NCBI GenBank assembly: GCA_050953505.1
Contig: JBMNMU010000001.1
Coordinates: 2,294,001-2,358,000, forward strand
Origin: JBMNMU01 sp050953505
GTDB lineage: Bacteria > Bacillota > Clostridia > Peptostreptococcales > Anaerovoracaceae
Direction: 5' to 3'
Length of the DNA: 64,000 nucleotides
Shown here: piece after piece, positions 8,567-17,013 of the stretch
Numbering within the stretch: the first letter of the stretch is position 1
How the letters are laid out: the number at the start of each line of letters is the position of its first letter
The notes under the pieces: generated by a model
Databases searched by the model: none
The model's input: the letters and a program-made list of their open reading frames with translations, nothing else
What the model was told of the DNA's origin: nothing
Position numbers and translations under genes: made by a program

Positions 8567-9844
8567 ATGAACTTTACAAAAGAATTGATACGAGATTTTT
8601 ATCTAAGGGATACTCATGTAGAAAACATTTTTATAAACGAATACCTGCCGGCGGCGCCCGGGGATTATATCAAGGTGTATTTGTTTGCTTTGATGTACGC
8701 AGATTTTGATAGTGGCATTTCCAATGAAACTATTGCTAAGCAGCTTGGAATTGCCGATGAGGATATTTTAAAGGCCTGGAGCTATTGGGAAAGCATAGGT
8801 GTCATTAAAAAACATTATGAAGACCCTGAGGATAAATTCCGCTATCAAGTAGAGTTCCTGAATCTGAAATCCAGGGTGTATGGGAAAAAGGCTAAAAGCA
8901 GACGAACAGAGGCAAAAATCCCAAATCGCCTAAAACCGATTTTAGATGACGATAGTATTAAAAACATGTTTAGCAGCATAGAAAGAATTACAGGAAGGCT
9001 TTTTGATGGTAGGGAGCCTGCAGAAGTCATGTCCTGGATTACAGATTATAATGCCACGCCAGAGATGATTACATATGCATATTCCTACTGTAAAAAGAAG
9101 AGAAATCATAGTAATACCAATTATGTAGCTGCTATTATAAAGGAATGGGCGGGCAAGGGACTTAAAACCGTAAAGGAGATTGAAGCGTATCTAGAAGAAA
9201 CAGATAACCGCCACTATCAATACAAACGGATTTTAAGGGCCCTTGGTTTTATGCGTAATCCTACGGAGGAAGAAAAGAGAATTATAGACACCTGGTTTGA
9301 TGAAATGTCTTTTGACATAGATCGTATATTAGAGGCTTGTAAAAAAACCACTGGTATATCCAACCCCAATATTAATTACATAAATACTATTTTAAAATCC
9401 TGGAGTACGGGAAAAGGAAAGCCTACTCCGGCTAAAAAAGAAACGGGCAAACCAAACCAGATCGGCAGCGTTATAAAATATTACGAAGAGGTAAGGGAGA
9501 AAAATGAATCCTTAGCCCAACTGAGGCGGGAGGAAGTGTATAAAAAAGTCCCAAGAATTAAAGAAATTGAGACTGAGGCAAGAGAAATGGGCCTTCGTAT
9601 TTCCAAACTGATGCTTAGTGGCGGAAGTGATGCGAAGTCCAGTATAAGAGTCATGAAGGACAAGATAGACAAGCTTAATCAGGAAAAGGCATTTTTGATG
9701 ACTGAAAATAATTTCCGAATTGATTATATGGATGTGGTATATGACTGCTCACTATGTAATGATACAGGTATACTTGATACTGGAGCACGATGTAACTGTT
9801 TTGATGAAAAACTAAAGGACCTACAGCCAGAGACCGAGAGATGA
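8567..9844 (+). CDS. DnaD-like primosome protein fused to the N-terminal zinc region of a DnaC/DnaI-type helicase loader; ends in an R1 repeat
   Basis: 425 residues. Residues 1-115 resemble the DnaD winged-helix domain. Two DnaD C-terminal-type domains follow (about 125-210 and 220-285; YVAAIIKEWAGKG and YINTILKSWSTGKG). After a Lys/Pro linker, residues about 300-420 look like the N-terminal part of clostridial DnaC/DnaI loaders: a charged coiled coil (REEVYKKVPRIKEIE) and a YDCSLCNDTGILDTGARCNCF zinc-binding motif. In those loaders a AAA+ ATPase follows; here the frame stops at once, inside an R1 element that encodes the last residues (PETER). No ATPase is found downstream. The start has AGGAG 16 bases away, so initiation may be coupled to the DUF1858 gene. 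Confidence 0.75.
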   Translation: MNFTKELIRDFYLRDTHVENIFINEYLPAAPGDYIKVYLFALMYADFDSGISNETIAKQLGIADEDILKAWSYWESIGVIKKHYEDPEDKFRYQVEFLNLKSRVYGKKAKSRRTEAKIPNRLKPILDDDSIKNMFSSIERITGRLFDGREPAEVMSWITDYNATPEMITYAYSYCKKKRNHSNTNYVAAIIKEWAGKGLKTVKEIEAYLEETDNRHYQYKRILRALGFMRNPTEEEKRIIDTWFDEMSFDIDRILEACKKTTGISNPNINYINTILKSWSTGKGKPTPAKKETGKPNQIGSVIKYYEEVREKNESLAQLRREEVYKKVPRIKEIETEAREMGLRISKLMLSGGSDAKSSIRVMKDKIDKLNQEKAFLMTENNFRIDYMDVVYDCSLCNDTGILDTGARCNCFDEKLKDLQPETER

Positions 9845-9892
9845 TTGGCTGTGGCTGGCCCAGCCAATCATCTCTCGGGTCTCTGGCTGTAG
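9821..9892. repeat. R1 element, head-to-head palindromic pair (copy a)
   Basis: Two inverted copies of the R1 unit (core GACCGAGAGATGATTGGC) form a stem of about 31 bp with one bulged G in the right arm and a loop of about 9 bases. The left arm lies inside the 3' end of the DnaD-like gene and contains its stop codon. Confidence 0.9.
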
Positions 9893-10215
9893 CCATTACA
9901 GCATCAATATAGCAGGCCCCAACCCGGGGCAATGCCTGCTCTGTGCGAACCAGTAACGCATCATCATATGCCTATGAAAGAATGCAAAAAAGGGCTTGAA
10001 ATGAGTAGTGTTTTAATATACACTTTTCATATTGTGAGGCTAAAAATTGCCAGCACAAATGACAGGTAAAAATACACAGAATACGTTGATAAAATTATAT
10101 AAAAGTTACAATTTACAATACAGTACAGTGTTTTGCAAAGCAAAATTCTATACTGAGATTTCCCTGCATTTTGACGGGTGAAATCTTTTGTATTGAAAAT
10201 GCTGGGAGGACACAA
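9893..10215. other. intergenic region after R1 copy a
   Basis: No gene. It holds a GC-rich small hairpin (CAGGC ... GCCTG around GCCCCAACCCGGGGC, 9912-9936) and a nested inverted repeat TTTTGCAAAGCAAAA flanked by CAGTA/TACTG (about 10121-10156). No trace of a loader ATPase domain and no riboswitch consensus was recognised. Confidence 0.5.
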
Positions 10216-11931
10216 ATGCTTTTTAGCAAAGACAAAATTAGCAAAAAGAATATTAAAAAAACATATAGTAAGAAAAAGAAAATAGTGATTTCTGCGGATA
10301 ATGAAAATAATGAACAAGTTAAGATGGCTAATACCGCCGTCGATTTAATGATTGATAAAGTATTTGATTCTTTTCAAAGGGTGAGCACCAAAGGCGCCCT
10401 TGCAATGGGAAAAATTTACAAAAAATATAGACAATCCAGCCTTATGAGAACACTGACCCGATGTGAGGAAAAATCCTCCTCCGCCATGTGTTCTTTTATT
10501 GATTATCTTGATAATAATAATGAGCTAATCAGCCAAAAAGCCCATGGAGCCCTGGTTATAACGGGATCTGGCATCCAAAGGCTAAGGGAAGGGGCAGAGC
10601 GAAACAAGAAAAAGCTACTGACAGGGTTTGGTGCTTGCGTGATAGTCACAGGTGTTTTCTTATTTGCTTTAGGAAGCGTAACCGCATATGAATACGCCTA
10701 TAACGGTAAAGTTCTTGGAATCGTAAAAAATCAAAGTGATGTACACACAACCATTGACATTATTGGTGACAAGTTAAGCCAAGCTTATGATGCAGAGATT
10801 ACTATAGATAAAGAACGAGATATCTCCTTTAATAAAGTATTTGCCTTAAACAAAAAACTTGATAATAAGGAAGACATCCTAAATAACCTGACTTACATGA
10901 AGGATATGAAGGCAACAGGATATGGACTTTATATAGATGGTAGGCTAACGGCTATATTAGATAGTGAAGCCTCAGTTAGATCTGTTCTTGCAGAGATTAA
11001 AAGCATGTATACTTCGAATTCGGAAGATGTAGAATATAAGCAGGTAGACTTTGTAGAAGATGTTGATATCAAAGAAGTAGAGACGAAGCTAGGCAAAATA
11101 AAGAAAAAAGACGACATTATGGAATATATGCTTACTGGCTCTACAGAAAAAAAGATACATGTAGTTCAGTCTGGCGAAACTCTTTCCCATATCAGTAAGA
11201 TGTATGATATGAAACTGAGCGAATTGATCGACTCCAATCCCCAAATGAATCCAGACAAGCTGGCTATCGGGGACGAGATCTCCTTAACTCAAGCAGTCCC
11301 CGTTGCGACGGTTAAAACTGTTGAAATAGCAACCTATAACATGCCTGTAGAGTACGAAATAACCTACGAGAACACCTCTGCTATGTATGAGGGAGAAAAA
11401 AGGGTAAAATCCCAAGGTATTGAAGGACAGCGTGAAGTGGTGGCTGAAATAACAAGGCAAAACGGAATAGAAACAGACCGAAAAGAAATTCGCTCCACTG
11501 TGCTTTCTGAGCCTGTCCCTCAAGTCGTTCTTGTAGGAACAAAAAAACTTCCGCCTTTGGTGGGCACTGGAAGCTTCCAGTATCCTGTGCGTGGTAGATT
11601 GTCTTCTGGATTTGGACAAAGGTGGGGCCGACTGCATAAGGGCATCGATTTAGCTGCACCAACAGGGACTAAAATCTCTGCTGCCGATGGAGGAAAAGTC
11701 ATCTTTGCAGGGTACAATGGCTCCTTAGGCTATATGGTAAAAATTGATCATGGTGGAGGCAAGGTGACCTTGTATGGGCACTGCAGCAAGCTATTTGTTA
11801 AGAAGGGCGAAAGGGTCTATAAAGGCCAGCACATTGCCAATGTAGGTAATACAGGCAGAAGCACCGGCCCTCATCTCCATTTTGAAATTCATGTGAATGG
11901 GGTTCCTAAAAACCCCCTGAACTACTTATAA
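10216..11931 (+). CDS. membrane-anchored LysM-G5-M23 peptidoglycan endopeptidase
   Basis: 571 residues from ATG 10216, chosen because GGGAGG lies 7 bases upstream; a TTG 45 bases earlier has no such site. Basic cytoplasmic N-terminus, one membrane helix near residues 135-158 (FGACVIVTGVFLFALGSV), an extracytoplasmic region, a LysM domain (IHVVQSGETLSHISKMYD, near 310), a G5 domain (near 360-440), and a C-terminal M23 domain (near 460-570) with metal ligands in HKGID and HLHFEIH. It should bind and cut peptidoglycan at the outer face of the membrane. Family members act in sporulation or cell separation. It stands alone, facing the convergent subtilase gene. Confidence 0.92.
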   Translation: MLFSKDKISKKNIKKTYSKKKKIVISADNENNEQVKMANTAVDLMIDKVFDSFQRVSTKGALAMGKIYKKYRQSSLMRTLTRCEEKSSSAMCSFIDYLDNNNELISQKAHGALVITGSGIQRLREGAERNKKKLLTGFGACVIVTGVFLFALGSVTAYEYAYNGKVLGIVKNQSDVHTTIDIIGDKLSQAYDAEITIDKERDISFNKVFALNKKLDNKEDILNNLTYMKDMKATGYGLYIDGRLTAILDSEASVRSVLAEIKSMYTSNSEDVEYKQVDFVEDVDIKEVETKLGKIKKKDDIMEYMLTGSTEKKIHVVQSGETLSHISKMYDMKLSELIDSNPQMNPDKLAIGDEISLTQAVPVATVKTVEIATYNMPVEYEITYENTSAMYEGEKRVKSQGIEGQREVVAEITRQNGIETDRKEIRSTVLSEPVPQVVLVGTKKLPPLVGTGSFQYPVRGRLSSGFGQRWGRLHKGIDLAAPTGTKISAADGGKVIFAGYNGSLGYMVKIDHGGGKVTLYGHCSKLFVKKGERVYKGQHIANVGNTGRSTGPHLHFEIHVNGVPKNPLNYL

Positions 11932-11942
11932 CATACTGAATG

Positions 11943-13112
11943 TTAACCTTGTAAATTAATAAATGTTTTGTAATTCAGAAAGCCGCAGCCTTGTGCATTG
12001 CGGTTTTCTTTTTCTATTGGCAATGCATTTTGTATTATAAACTGTTTAACCTGGGCTGGTGTAAGTCTAGGGTACATGGCATGTAGGTTGGCTGCAACAC
12101 CGCTTACCACCGGAGCTGCCATGGAGGTTCCTGATTGACTTACATAATTTTTCGGATTTTTTGCATCTAAGGAGATAATATCCACCCCTGGTGCTATAAT
12201 ATCGGGCTTAATGATTCCGTTTAAGGTAGGTCCACGACTTGAAAATTTAGCGACACAAATACCGTCTGTTTTGTCGCATCGGCTAAGGTCTGCAGCTCCT
12301 ACCGTAATAACAAGGGGACTGATTCCAGGAGAATTAATAGTGCTCTCACCCGGGCCGTTGTTGCCTGCTGCAGTTACTACAGTAAAGCCGTGATGAACAG
12401 CAGCATTTGCACCCCTTACCAGGGAATCTTTTTCATAAGAACCTTCCGCTTTAACGCCAAGAGATAGATTAATGACTCTTATATTGAACATTCTTCTATG
12501 ATGGATTACCCACTGAAGAGCTGCCAAGATATCTGACTCCGTTCCATTTCCCGCGTGGTCTAAGGCTTTTATGGAGATGATATTGCAGCAGGGTGATGTC
12601 CCGATGTACTTCCCAGTAGTATAACCGTTTCCGGCAACAATTCCAGCTACATGGGTGCCATGACCATCATCGTCATAAGGGTCTGATTTTTCTCCTACAA
12701 AATCTTTAAAGGCAATAATTCTGTTGTATGGCTTAATTAAATCGTAATGAGGCGCTATACCGGTATCGATAACAGCCACTCCGACGCCCCTGCCCATCAC
12801 CAAGCGGTCTCTTTCAGACTCAAAGAGCTGAGGTCCTGGCCTTCTTGAAAAACCATCAGGTCTTGTAACCTTCATTATTCCCGGGCTGATAGGTGACTTT
12901 GAAACGATAGCATCATTACTAACTAAATCGATCATTTTATTACTTGAAACCGTTGGAATTTTTTCTTGAGGTATTTCTACAGAAACAGCATTGATAAAGG
13001 GGAGCTCATATTTTATTTTCCCATAATTTTTTATAATGCAATCTCTGATATCATTGACGCAAGTTTTTGAGTATATAATAACAGGGACAAATTCTCCATG
13101 CTTTTGATACAT
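11943..13112 (-). CDS. S8 subtilisin-like serine protease, intracellular (AprX-like)
   Basis: 389 residues. Catalytic triad motifs are intact: VAVIDTGIAPHYD (Asp), DGHGTHVAGIVAGNG (His) and SGTSMAAPVVSG (Ser). An N-terminal region of about 90 residues resembles an I9-type propeptide. No signal peptide is seen, so it is probably cytoplasmic or spore-associated, like AprX. I start at ATG (complement of 13110-13112), with GAGGA about 10 bases upstream; a GTG nine bases earlier overlaps that ribosome site. It is convergent with the M23 gene and divergent from walR. The last codons lie 11 bases from the M23 stop. Confidence 0.9.
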   Translation of the reverse strand: MYQKHGEFVPVIIYSKTCVNDIRDCIIKNYGKIKYELPFINAVSVEIPQEKIPTVSSNKMIDLVSNDAIVSKSPISPGIMKVTRPDGFSRRPGPQLFESERDRLVMGRGVGVAVIDTGIAPHYDLIKPYNRIIAFKDFVGEKSDPYDDDGHGTHVAGIVAGNGYTTGKYIGTSPCCNIISIKALDHAGNGTESDILAALQWVIHHRRMFNIRVINLSLGVKAEGSYEKDSLVRGANAAVHHGFTVVTAAGNNGPGESTINSPGISPLVITVGAADLSRCDKTDGICVAKFSSRGPTLNGIIKPDIIAPGVDIISLDAKNPKNYVSQSGTSMAAPVVSGVAANLHAMYPRLTPAQVKQFIIQNALPIEKENRNAQGCGFLNYKTFINLQG

Positions 13113-13180
13113 CCTTATCACTTCCTCAAATTATAGTATGAAATACGACGGAATAGTGACACTGCTAAAGACCAAGAGAA

Positions 13181-13260
13181 ACCTGCCAGGGACCGAGAGA
13201 TGATTGGCTGTGGCTTGCGGCCACAGCCAATCATCTCTCGGTCCCTGGCAGGTCTTTTTT
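13181..13260. repeat. R1 element, perfect 33-bp head-to-head palindrome with T-tract (copy b)
   Basis: Arms 13181-13213 and 13221-13253 are exact reverse complements, with a 7-base loop and then six T (13255-13260). It looks like a terminator but lies between divergent genes, where neither needs one on this side. Confidence 0.95.
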
Positions 13261-13287
13261 GACGTGTACTTCTTTTTTTGTTATAAT
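13259..13287 (+). promoter_or_regulatory. sigma-A promoter of the walRK-like operon
   Basis: TTGACG (13259-13264), a 17-base spacer and a perfect TATAAT (13282-13287). The first two bases of the -35 are the last T of the R1 T-tract. Confidence 0.8.
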
Positions 13288-13294
13288 AGTTTGG

Positions 13295-13311
13295 CTGACG
13301 AAAGGCGTCAG
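13295..13311 (+). promoter_or_regulatory. 5'-terminal mRNA hairpin before walR
   Basis: CTGACG/CGTCAG 6-bp stem with loop AAAGG at the predicted mRNA 5' end, just upstream of the TAAGGAGGAG ribosome site. Possible mRNA stabiliser. Confidence 0.4.
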
Positions 13312-13329
13312 TGATAAGGAGGAGACTTA

Positions 13330-14028
13330 ATGGACTCTAAGAAAGTTTTAATCATTGAAGATGAACAATCTATCTCGGATATTATAAAATTTAATTTAAC
13401 TAAAGAAGGTTTTCAGGTATCCGCAGCCTTTGATGGACAAGAAGGTGTTGAGAAGGCATTGTCGGAAAATCCGGACCTCATATTACTAGATGTTATGCTT
13501 CCTATCATGGATGGGTTCCAAGTTTGTAAAAAAGTTCGAGAGACAAGCTCTGTTCCTATTATCATCCTCACAGCTAAGGAGGAGGAAGTAGATAAAGTGC
13601 TTGGCCTAGAGCTTGGTGCGGATGATTATATTACAAAACCCTTTGGTATGAGGGAATTAATAGCCCGAATAAAGGCAAATATTAGGCGAACGGATTTGGT
13701 TGATAGCTTAAAGAGTCAGCCAGCCAACATAAAAAATTTTGGCAATCTAGATATTGACTTAAATAGATATGAAGTACGAAAGAATGGTAAGCCTCTAGAG
13801 CTTACTTTAAGGGAATTTGAACTATTAAAATATCTTGCAGAGAAAGAAAATAGGGTTTTTTCTCGGGAACAGCTTCTTGAAGAAGTATGGGGATATGAGT
13901 ATTATGGGGATATACGTACTGTTGATGTAACAGTACGAAGGCTAAGGGAAAAGCTTGAAGATGATTCAAGCAATCCAAAGTATATCATGACAAAAAGAGG
14001 GATAGGATACTACTTTAGGAGGCCATAG
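13330..14028 (+). CDS. walR: OmpR-family response regulator, WalR/YycF-like
   Basis: 232 residues. The receiver domain has acidic pocket EDE (near 10-12), phospho-acceptor Asp in LILLDVMLP (near 54), Thr in IILTAKEEE and Lys in DYITKPFG. The winged-helix domain contains WGYEYYGDIRTVDVTVRRLREKLEDD, very close to WalR. WalRK regulates cell-wall hydrolysis genes in Firmicutes and often lies near dnaB, as here. Ribosome site AAGGAGGAG. The kinase gene follows 4 bases later. No yycH, yycI or walJ is nearby, so orthology is likely but not certain. Confidence 0.85.
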   Translation: MDSKKVLIIEDEQSISDIIKFNLTKEGFQVSAAFDGQEGVEKALSENPDLILLDVMLPIMDGFQVCKKVRETSSVPIIILTAKEEEVDKVLGLELGADDYITKPFGMRELIARIKANIRRTDLVDSLKSQPANIKNFGNLDIDLNRYEVRKNGKPLELTLREFELLKYLAEKENRVFSREQLLEEVWGYEYYGDIRTVDVTVRRLREKLEDDSSNPKYIMTKRGIGYYFRRP

Positions 14029-14032
14029 GGGG

Positions 14033-15859
14033 ATGATTCGAAAGAAGAGATGGAGCAGCATGAGATGGAGAATTGTATTAATATACTTTCTCCTTGTTTT
14101 TATTGCGACAACCATTATTGGGGTTTTTATAATGAATCAGCTGGAAGCCTACCATAAAAACTCCATCAGCAAGAATATGTCGGACACAATCAACGAAGGT
14201 ACGCTTCTTTCTTCTTTCAAGGATTATGATGACCTTATTGATTATCAGACAGAAATTCAGACCAACATCGAAGGCTGGGCAAGGGGCGTTCAGCAGGAAA
14301 TCTTTGTAGTAGACGATGATTTCACCATTGTGGCTTCAAATAATAAAAGCCTTGTGCTAAAGAGCGCCGTGGATCTTTTGAATCAGGGGATTATTCTAAA
14401 AGGACTCAAGGGTGAACCTGCTGAAGCAGATGGTATTATAGTGGCACGAAACCAAAATATTCCTGTCAAAAATATGGTTTTTCCCATCGGGGAGGAAGAA
14501 ATAAAAGGGGTCTTGTACCTGCGAGAGGATATGTCTGCAGTTTATGAGACCATTGACCAAGCAAAGCTGATATTTGTTAGGGCCATGGCCATTGCCCTAT
14601 TCATTACAGTGGTGCTGGGATTTTTTATTGCTAGAAGTATCACAGTGCCTATCAACGATGTAACTGAAAAAGCAGAAAAAATGGCTCAGGGTGATTTTAG
14701 CCAGGAGGTCAGTGTGAAATCCGATGATGAAATCGGGCGACTTGCTGAAATGTTTAACCTTTTACGAGAACAACTGAATCTAACACTTTCTGAAATATCC
14801 AATGAAAAAAGTAAGCTGGAAACCATTCTAAAGTATATGGCAGACGGCCTCATTGCTGTTGATACTACAGGGCATATTATTCATGCCAACCCTGCGGCAA
14901 GGAGTATGCTGGGAATCACAGACGATGATGTAGAAAATAAGCATTATGATGATCTTATCAAAGGATTTAATGAAGAGCTGACTTATGAGAAGCTTAGAGA
15001 TAAATGCAAAATAGAAGGAGCAGCGGAAACCTTAGATTGTAGAGGATCCATCTTTGCAGCCCGTTACGATCGTTTTAAAGACGAGAATGATGAGGATGTG
15101 GGAATAATTATGATCCTTCAGGATATAACGGAAAGACAAAAGATGGAAAATATGCAGAGAGACTTTGTGGCAAATGTATCTCACGAATTAAGGACTCCCT
15201 TGACTAGTATTAAGAGCTATACTGAGACCCTCCTAGAGGGCGAAGTTTCTGACCCTAAAATGAGGCATGATTTTTTGAAAATTATCGACACAGAGGCGGA
15301 CAGAATGAATCGCCTGGTAAAAGAGCTTTTACAACTATCAAGGCTAGAATATCGGCAGGAAAAATGGTACAAAGCCCAAGGGAATCTTATTTCCTTGCTG
15401 GAATCAACAGTAAAAAAAGTCGAGCTTACCGCAAAGGTGAAAAAGCAGCATTTAAATTGTATCTTCAATGAAGAACAACAAATTATGGTCCTTATGGACA
15501 AGGATGGAATAGAACAGGTGTTGCTAAATGTCCTGACCAATGCCATTAAATATACCAAAGAGGGAGGGCGTATCGATATCGATGCCTTCGTGGCAGACAG
15601 GACCGGGAAAATCATTGTATCGGACAATGGTATTGGAATACCAGAAAAAGAGGTTTCCAGGGTATTTGAAAGGTTTTTCCGAGTAGACAAAGCAAGATCC
15701 CGGGCTATGGGAGGGACAGGGCTTGGTCTCGCCATTTCGAAACAAATCATAGAAGAACACGAGGGAACCATAGAATTAGAAAGTAAAGAGGAAAAAGGTA
15801 CAAAGGTAACCATTACACTTCCTCTGGTCGCTATGCGAGGAAAGCAAAATATTGAATAA
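14033..15859 (+). CDS. walK: sensor histidine kinase, WalK/YycG-like
   Basis: 608 residues: membrane helix 1 (about 12-34), an extracytoplasmic sensor loop of about 140 residues, membrane helix 2 (about 180-202), HAMP (about 203-255), PAS (about 262-365), HisKA with the phospho-His motif VSHELRTPLTSIK, and HATPase with LTNAIKYT, DNGIGIP and GGTGLGLAI. This is the domain order of WalK. It is translated with walR (4-base gap, AGGAGG inside the walR end). It should sense envelope status and phosphorylate the neighbouring regulator. The inverted repeat before yabP probably ends this transcript. Confidence 0.88.
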   Translation: MIRKKRWSSMRWRIVLIYFLLVFIATTIIGVFIMNQLEAYHKNSISKNMSDTINEGTLLSSFKDYDDLIDYQTEIQTNIEGWARGVQQEIFVVDDDFTIVASNNKSLVLKSAVDLLNQGIILKGLKGEPAEADGIIVARNQNIPVKNMVFPIGEEEIKGVLYLREDMSAVYETIDQAKLIFVRAMAIALFITVVLGFFIARSITVPINDVTEKAEKMAQGDFSQEVSVKSDDEIGRLAEMFNLLREQLNLTLSEISNEKSKLETILKYMADGLIAVDTTGHIIHANPAARSMLGITDDDVENKHYDDLIKGFNEELTYEKLRDKCKIEGAAETLDCRGSIFAARYDRFKDENDEDVGIIMILQDITERQKMENMQRDFVANVSHELRTPLTSIKSYTETLLEGEVSDPKMRHDFLKIIDTEADRMNRLVKELLQLSRLEYRQEKWYKAQGNLISLLESTVKKVELTAKVKKQHLNCIFNEEQQIMVLMDKDGIEQVLLNVLTNAIKYTKEGGRIDIDAFVADRTGKIIVSDNGIGIPEKEVSRVFERFFRVDKARSRAMGGTGLGLAISKQIIEEHEGTIELESKEEKGTKVTITLPLVAMRGKQNIE

Positions 15860-15864
15860 CACCC

Positions 15865-15905
15865 CACCTCCTATAATATACATTAGTTAATGGGAGGTGT
15901 TTTTT
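15865..15905 (+). terminator. hairpin with T-tract between walK and yabP; also masks the yabP ribosome site
   Basis: CACCTCC (15865-15871) pairs with GGAGGTG (15893-15899), followed by six T. The right arm is the yabP ribosome site (GGGAGG). The 21-base loop contains TATAAT (15872-15877), a possible -10 element for yabP. Confidence 0.6.
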
Positions 15906-16169
15906 ATGGATAACGGGCATGTGATAAATATTGACAACAGAGAAAAATTGACTGTCACTCAGGTTGTTGATATTGAAAACTTCAATGAAGATGGTGTTCT
16001 GCTAATATTAAAGAATGGTGGTCTGGTGATAAAGGGCCAGAACCTTCATATGCAGAAGCTAGATTTGGAGGAAGGGATTGCAGTGGTTACCGGATTCGTC
16101 AATGCGGCCCTTTACACTGAAAAAAAAGATAAACAGGAAAAAGGCTTCTTAAAGAAAATTCTAAAATGA
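15906..16169 (+). CDS. yabP: sporulation protein YabP
   Basis: 87 residues from ATG 15906 (GGGAGG 9 bases upstream; a GTG at 15897 lies within the ribosome site and is rejected). Short beta-rich YabP-family pattern: NREKLTVTQVVDIENFNEDGVLLIL and GGLVIKGQNLHMQKLDLEEGIAVVTGFVNAALY. YabP and YabQ are mother-cell proteins; yabQ is needed for spore cortex formation. Its end overlaps the start of yabQ (ATGA), so the two are translationally coupled. Confidence 0.9.
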   Translation: MDNGHVINIDNREKLTVTQVVDIENFNEDGVLLILKNGGLVIKGQNLHMQKLDLEEGIAVVTGFVNAALYTEKKDKQEKGFLKKILK

Positions 16170-16468
16170 ATTTGGCGATTCATCAGCTTATAAAAGACCA
16201 GGCTTTCCAGTTTATTATCATGCTTTGGGCCGGCATGATAATAATGATTTTTTATGATATTTTTACATTTATAAAAAACAAGAGAAAGCCTGGCAAGGGT
16301 ATATCGTTTATTCAAGATATACTGTTTTGGGTATTTGCCAGTCTCTTGACCTCTTCTTTTTTATACTACTCAAGCTACGGGCAGCTAAGTGTTCATGAAT
16401 TTATTGCCTTTGGCGTAGGGGCGATATTGTGGAAAAGGTTCTTCTGTGGTATAATTAAGGTTCGTTAA
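16166..16468 (+). CDS. yabQ: spore cortex biosynthesis membrane protein YabQ
   Basis: 100 residues with two to three membrane spans (FIIMLWAGMIIMIFYDIF, ILFWVFASLLTSSFLYYSS, EFIAFGVGAILW), the typical YabQ profile, and a 4-base overlap with yabP. YabQ sits in the outer forespore membrane and is required for cortex assembly. It marks the organism as a spore former. Confidence 0.9.
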   Translation: MNLAIHQLIKDQAFQFIIMLWAGMIIMIFYDIFTFIKNKRKPGKGISFIQDILFWVFASLLTSSFLYYSSYGQLSVHEFIAFGVGAILWKRFFCGIIKVR

Positions 16469-16540
16469 ACAAGTTTATTTTAATGACTTGTGGGGGTAGC
16501 TGTACAAATAACTGTATAGCGTCAAGGGGGCCTGAAACCA

Positions 16541-17005
16541 ATGTTTAAACGAAAGACTAAGCGAAGCAAGAAGTTTAAAAGCAATGATCAGGTTATAGAT
16601 ATTGAAGTAGCAAGAAATGAAAGAAGAAAAAAGAGAGCTGCCGCTGCCCGCAAAAAAACCAAGGAGCAAAAGGCTAAAACGCCTATCTCCAATCGGCAGG
16701 CAGAAAAAAGAACAAGGCGTAGGGCTGTATATTGCCTCATCACCTTGTTTATTGTCGTTGTTATTGGAACATCTGTTTTTAATATCATTTCTTTGAAAAT
16801 GGCGGAAGCCGAAATGGCCAGAGAGCAAACAGAATTGCTAGAGCAAAAGAACATTCTTGAAGGGGAACTTGAAAAGATTAATAGTGCCGAATATATAGAA
16901 CAAGAAGCTAGACATCAACTGAGAATGGTTAAACCCGGAGAGGTTTTATACGTGCCTCCTAATGAAGATGAAGAAACTACGAGAACTGGTATTATACCTA
17001 ACTAG
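16541..17005 (+). CDS. divIC: septum formation initiator family protein (DivIC/FtsL-like)
   Basis: 154 residues. A very basic cytoplasmic N-terminus (about 65 residues, many Lys/Arg), one membrane helix near 66-88 (AVYCLITLFIVVVIGTSVFNI), then a coiled coil (EMAREQTELLEQKNILEGELEKI) and the conserved region YIEQEARHQLRMVKPGEVLY. This is DivIC, a bitopic divisome protein. yabP-yabQ-divIC is the usual order, but the normal next genes (S1 protein, spoIIE, tilS) are replaced here by rnmV and ksgA. Confidence 0.88.
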   Translation: MFKRKTKRSKKFKSNDQVIDIEVARNERRKKRAAAARKKTKEQKAKTPISNRQAEKRTRRRAVYCLITLFIVVVIGTSVFNIISLKMAEAEMAREQTELLEQKNILEGELEKINSAEYIEQEARHQLRMVKPGEVLYVPPNEDEETTRTGIIPN

Positions 17006-17013
17006 GAGATTTT

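Noticed and set aside
9893..10215. c-di-AMP (ydaO-type) riboswitch before the M23 gene
   Set aside because: Such genes are often controlled this way, but the purine-rich conserved blocks are absent.
13181..13260. R1 palindromes as ordinary terminators
   Set aside because: This copy lies between divergent genes, and tandem direct copies elsewhere cannot form the long stem. Termination may be a side effect at convergent sites only.
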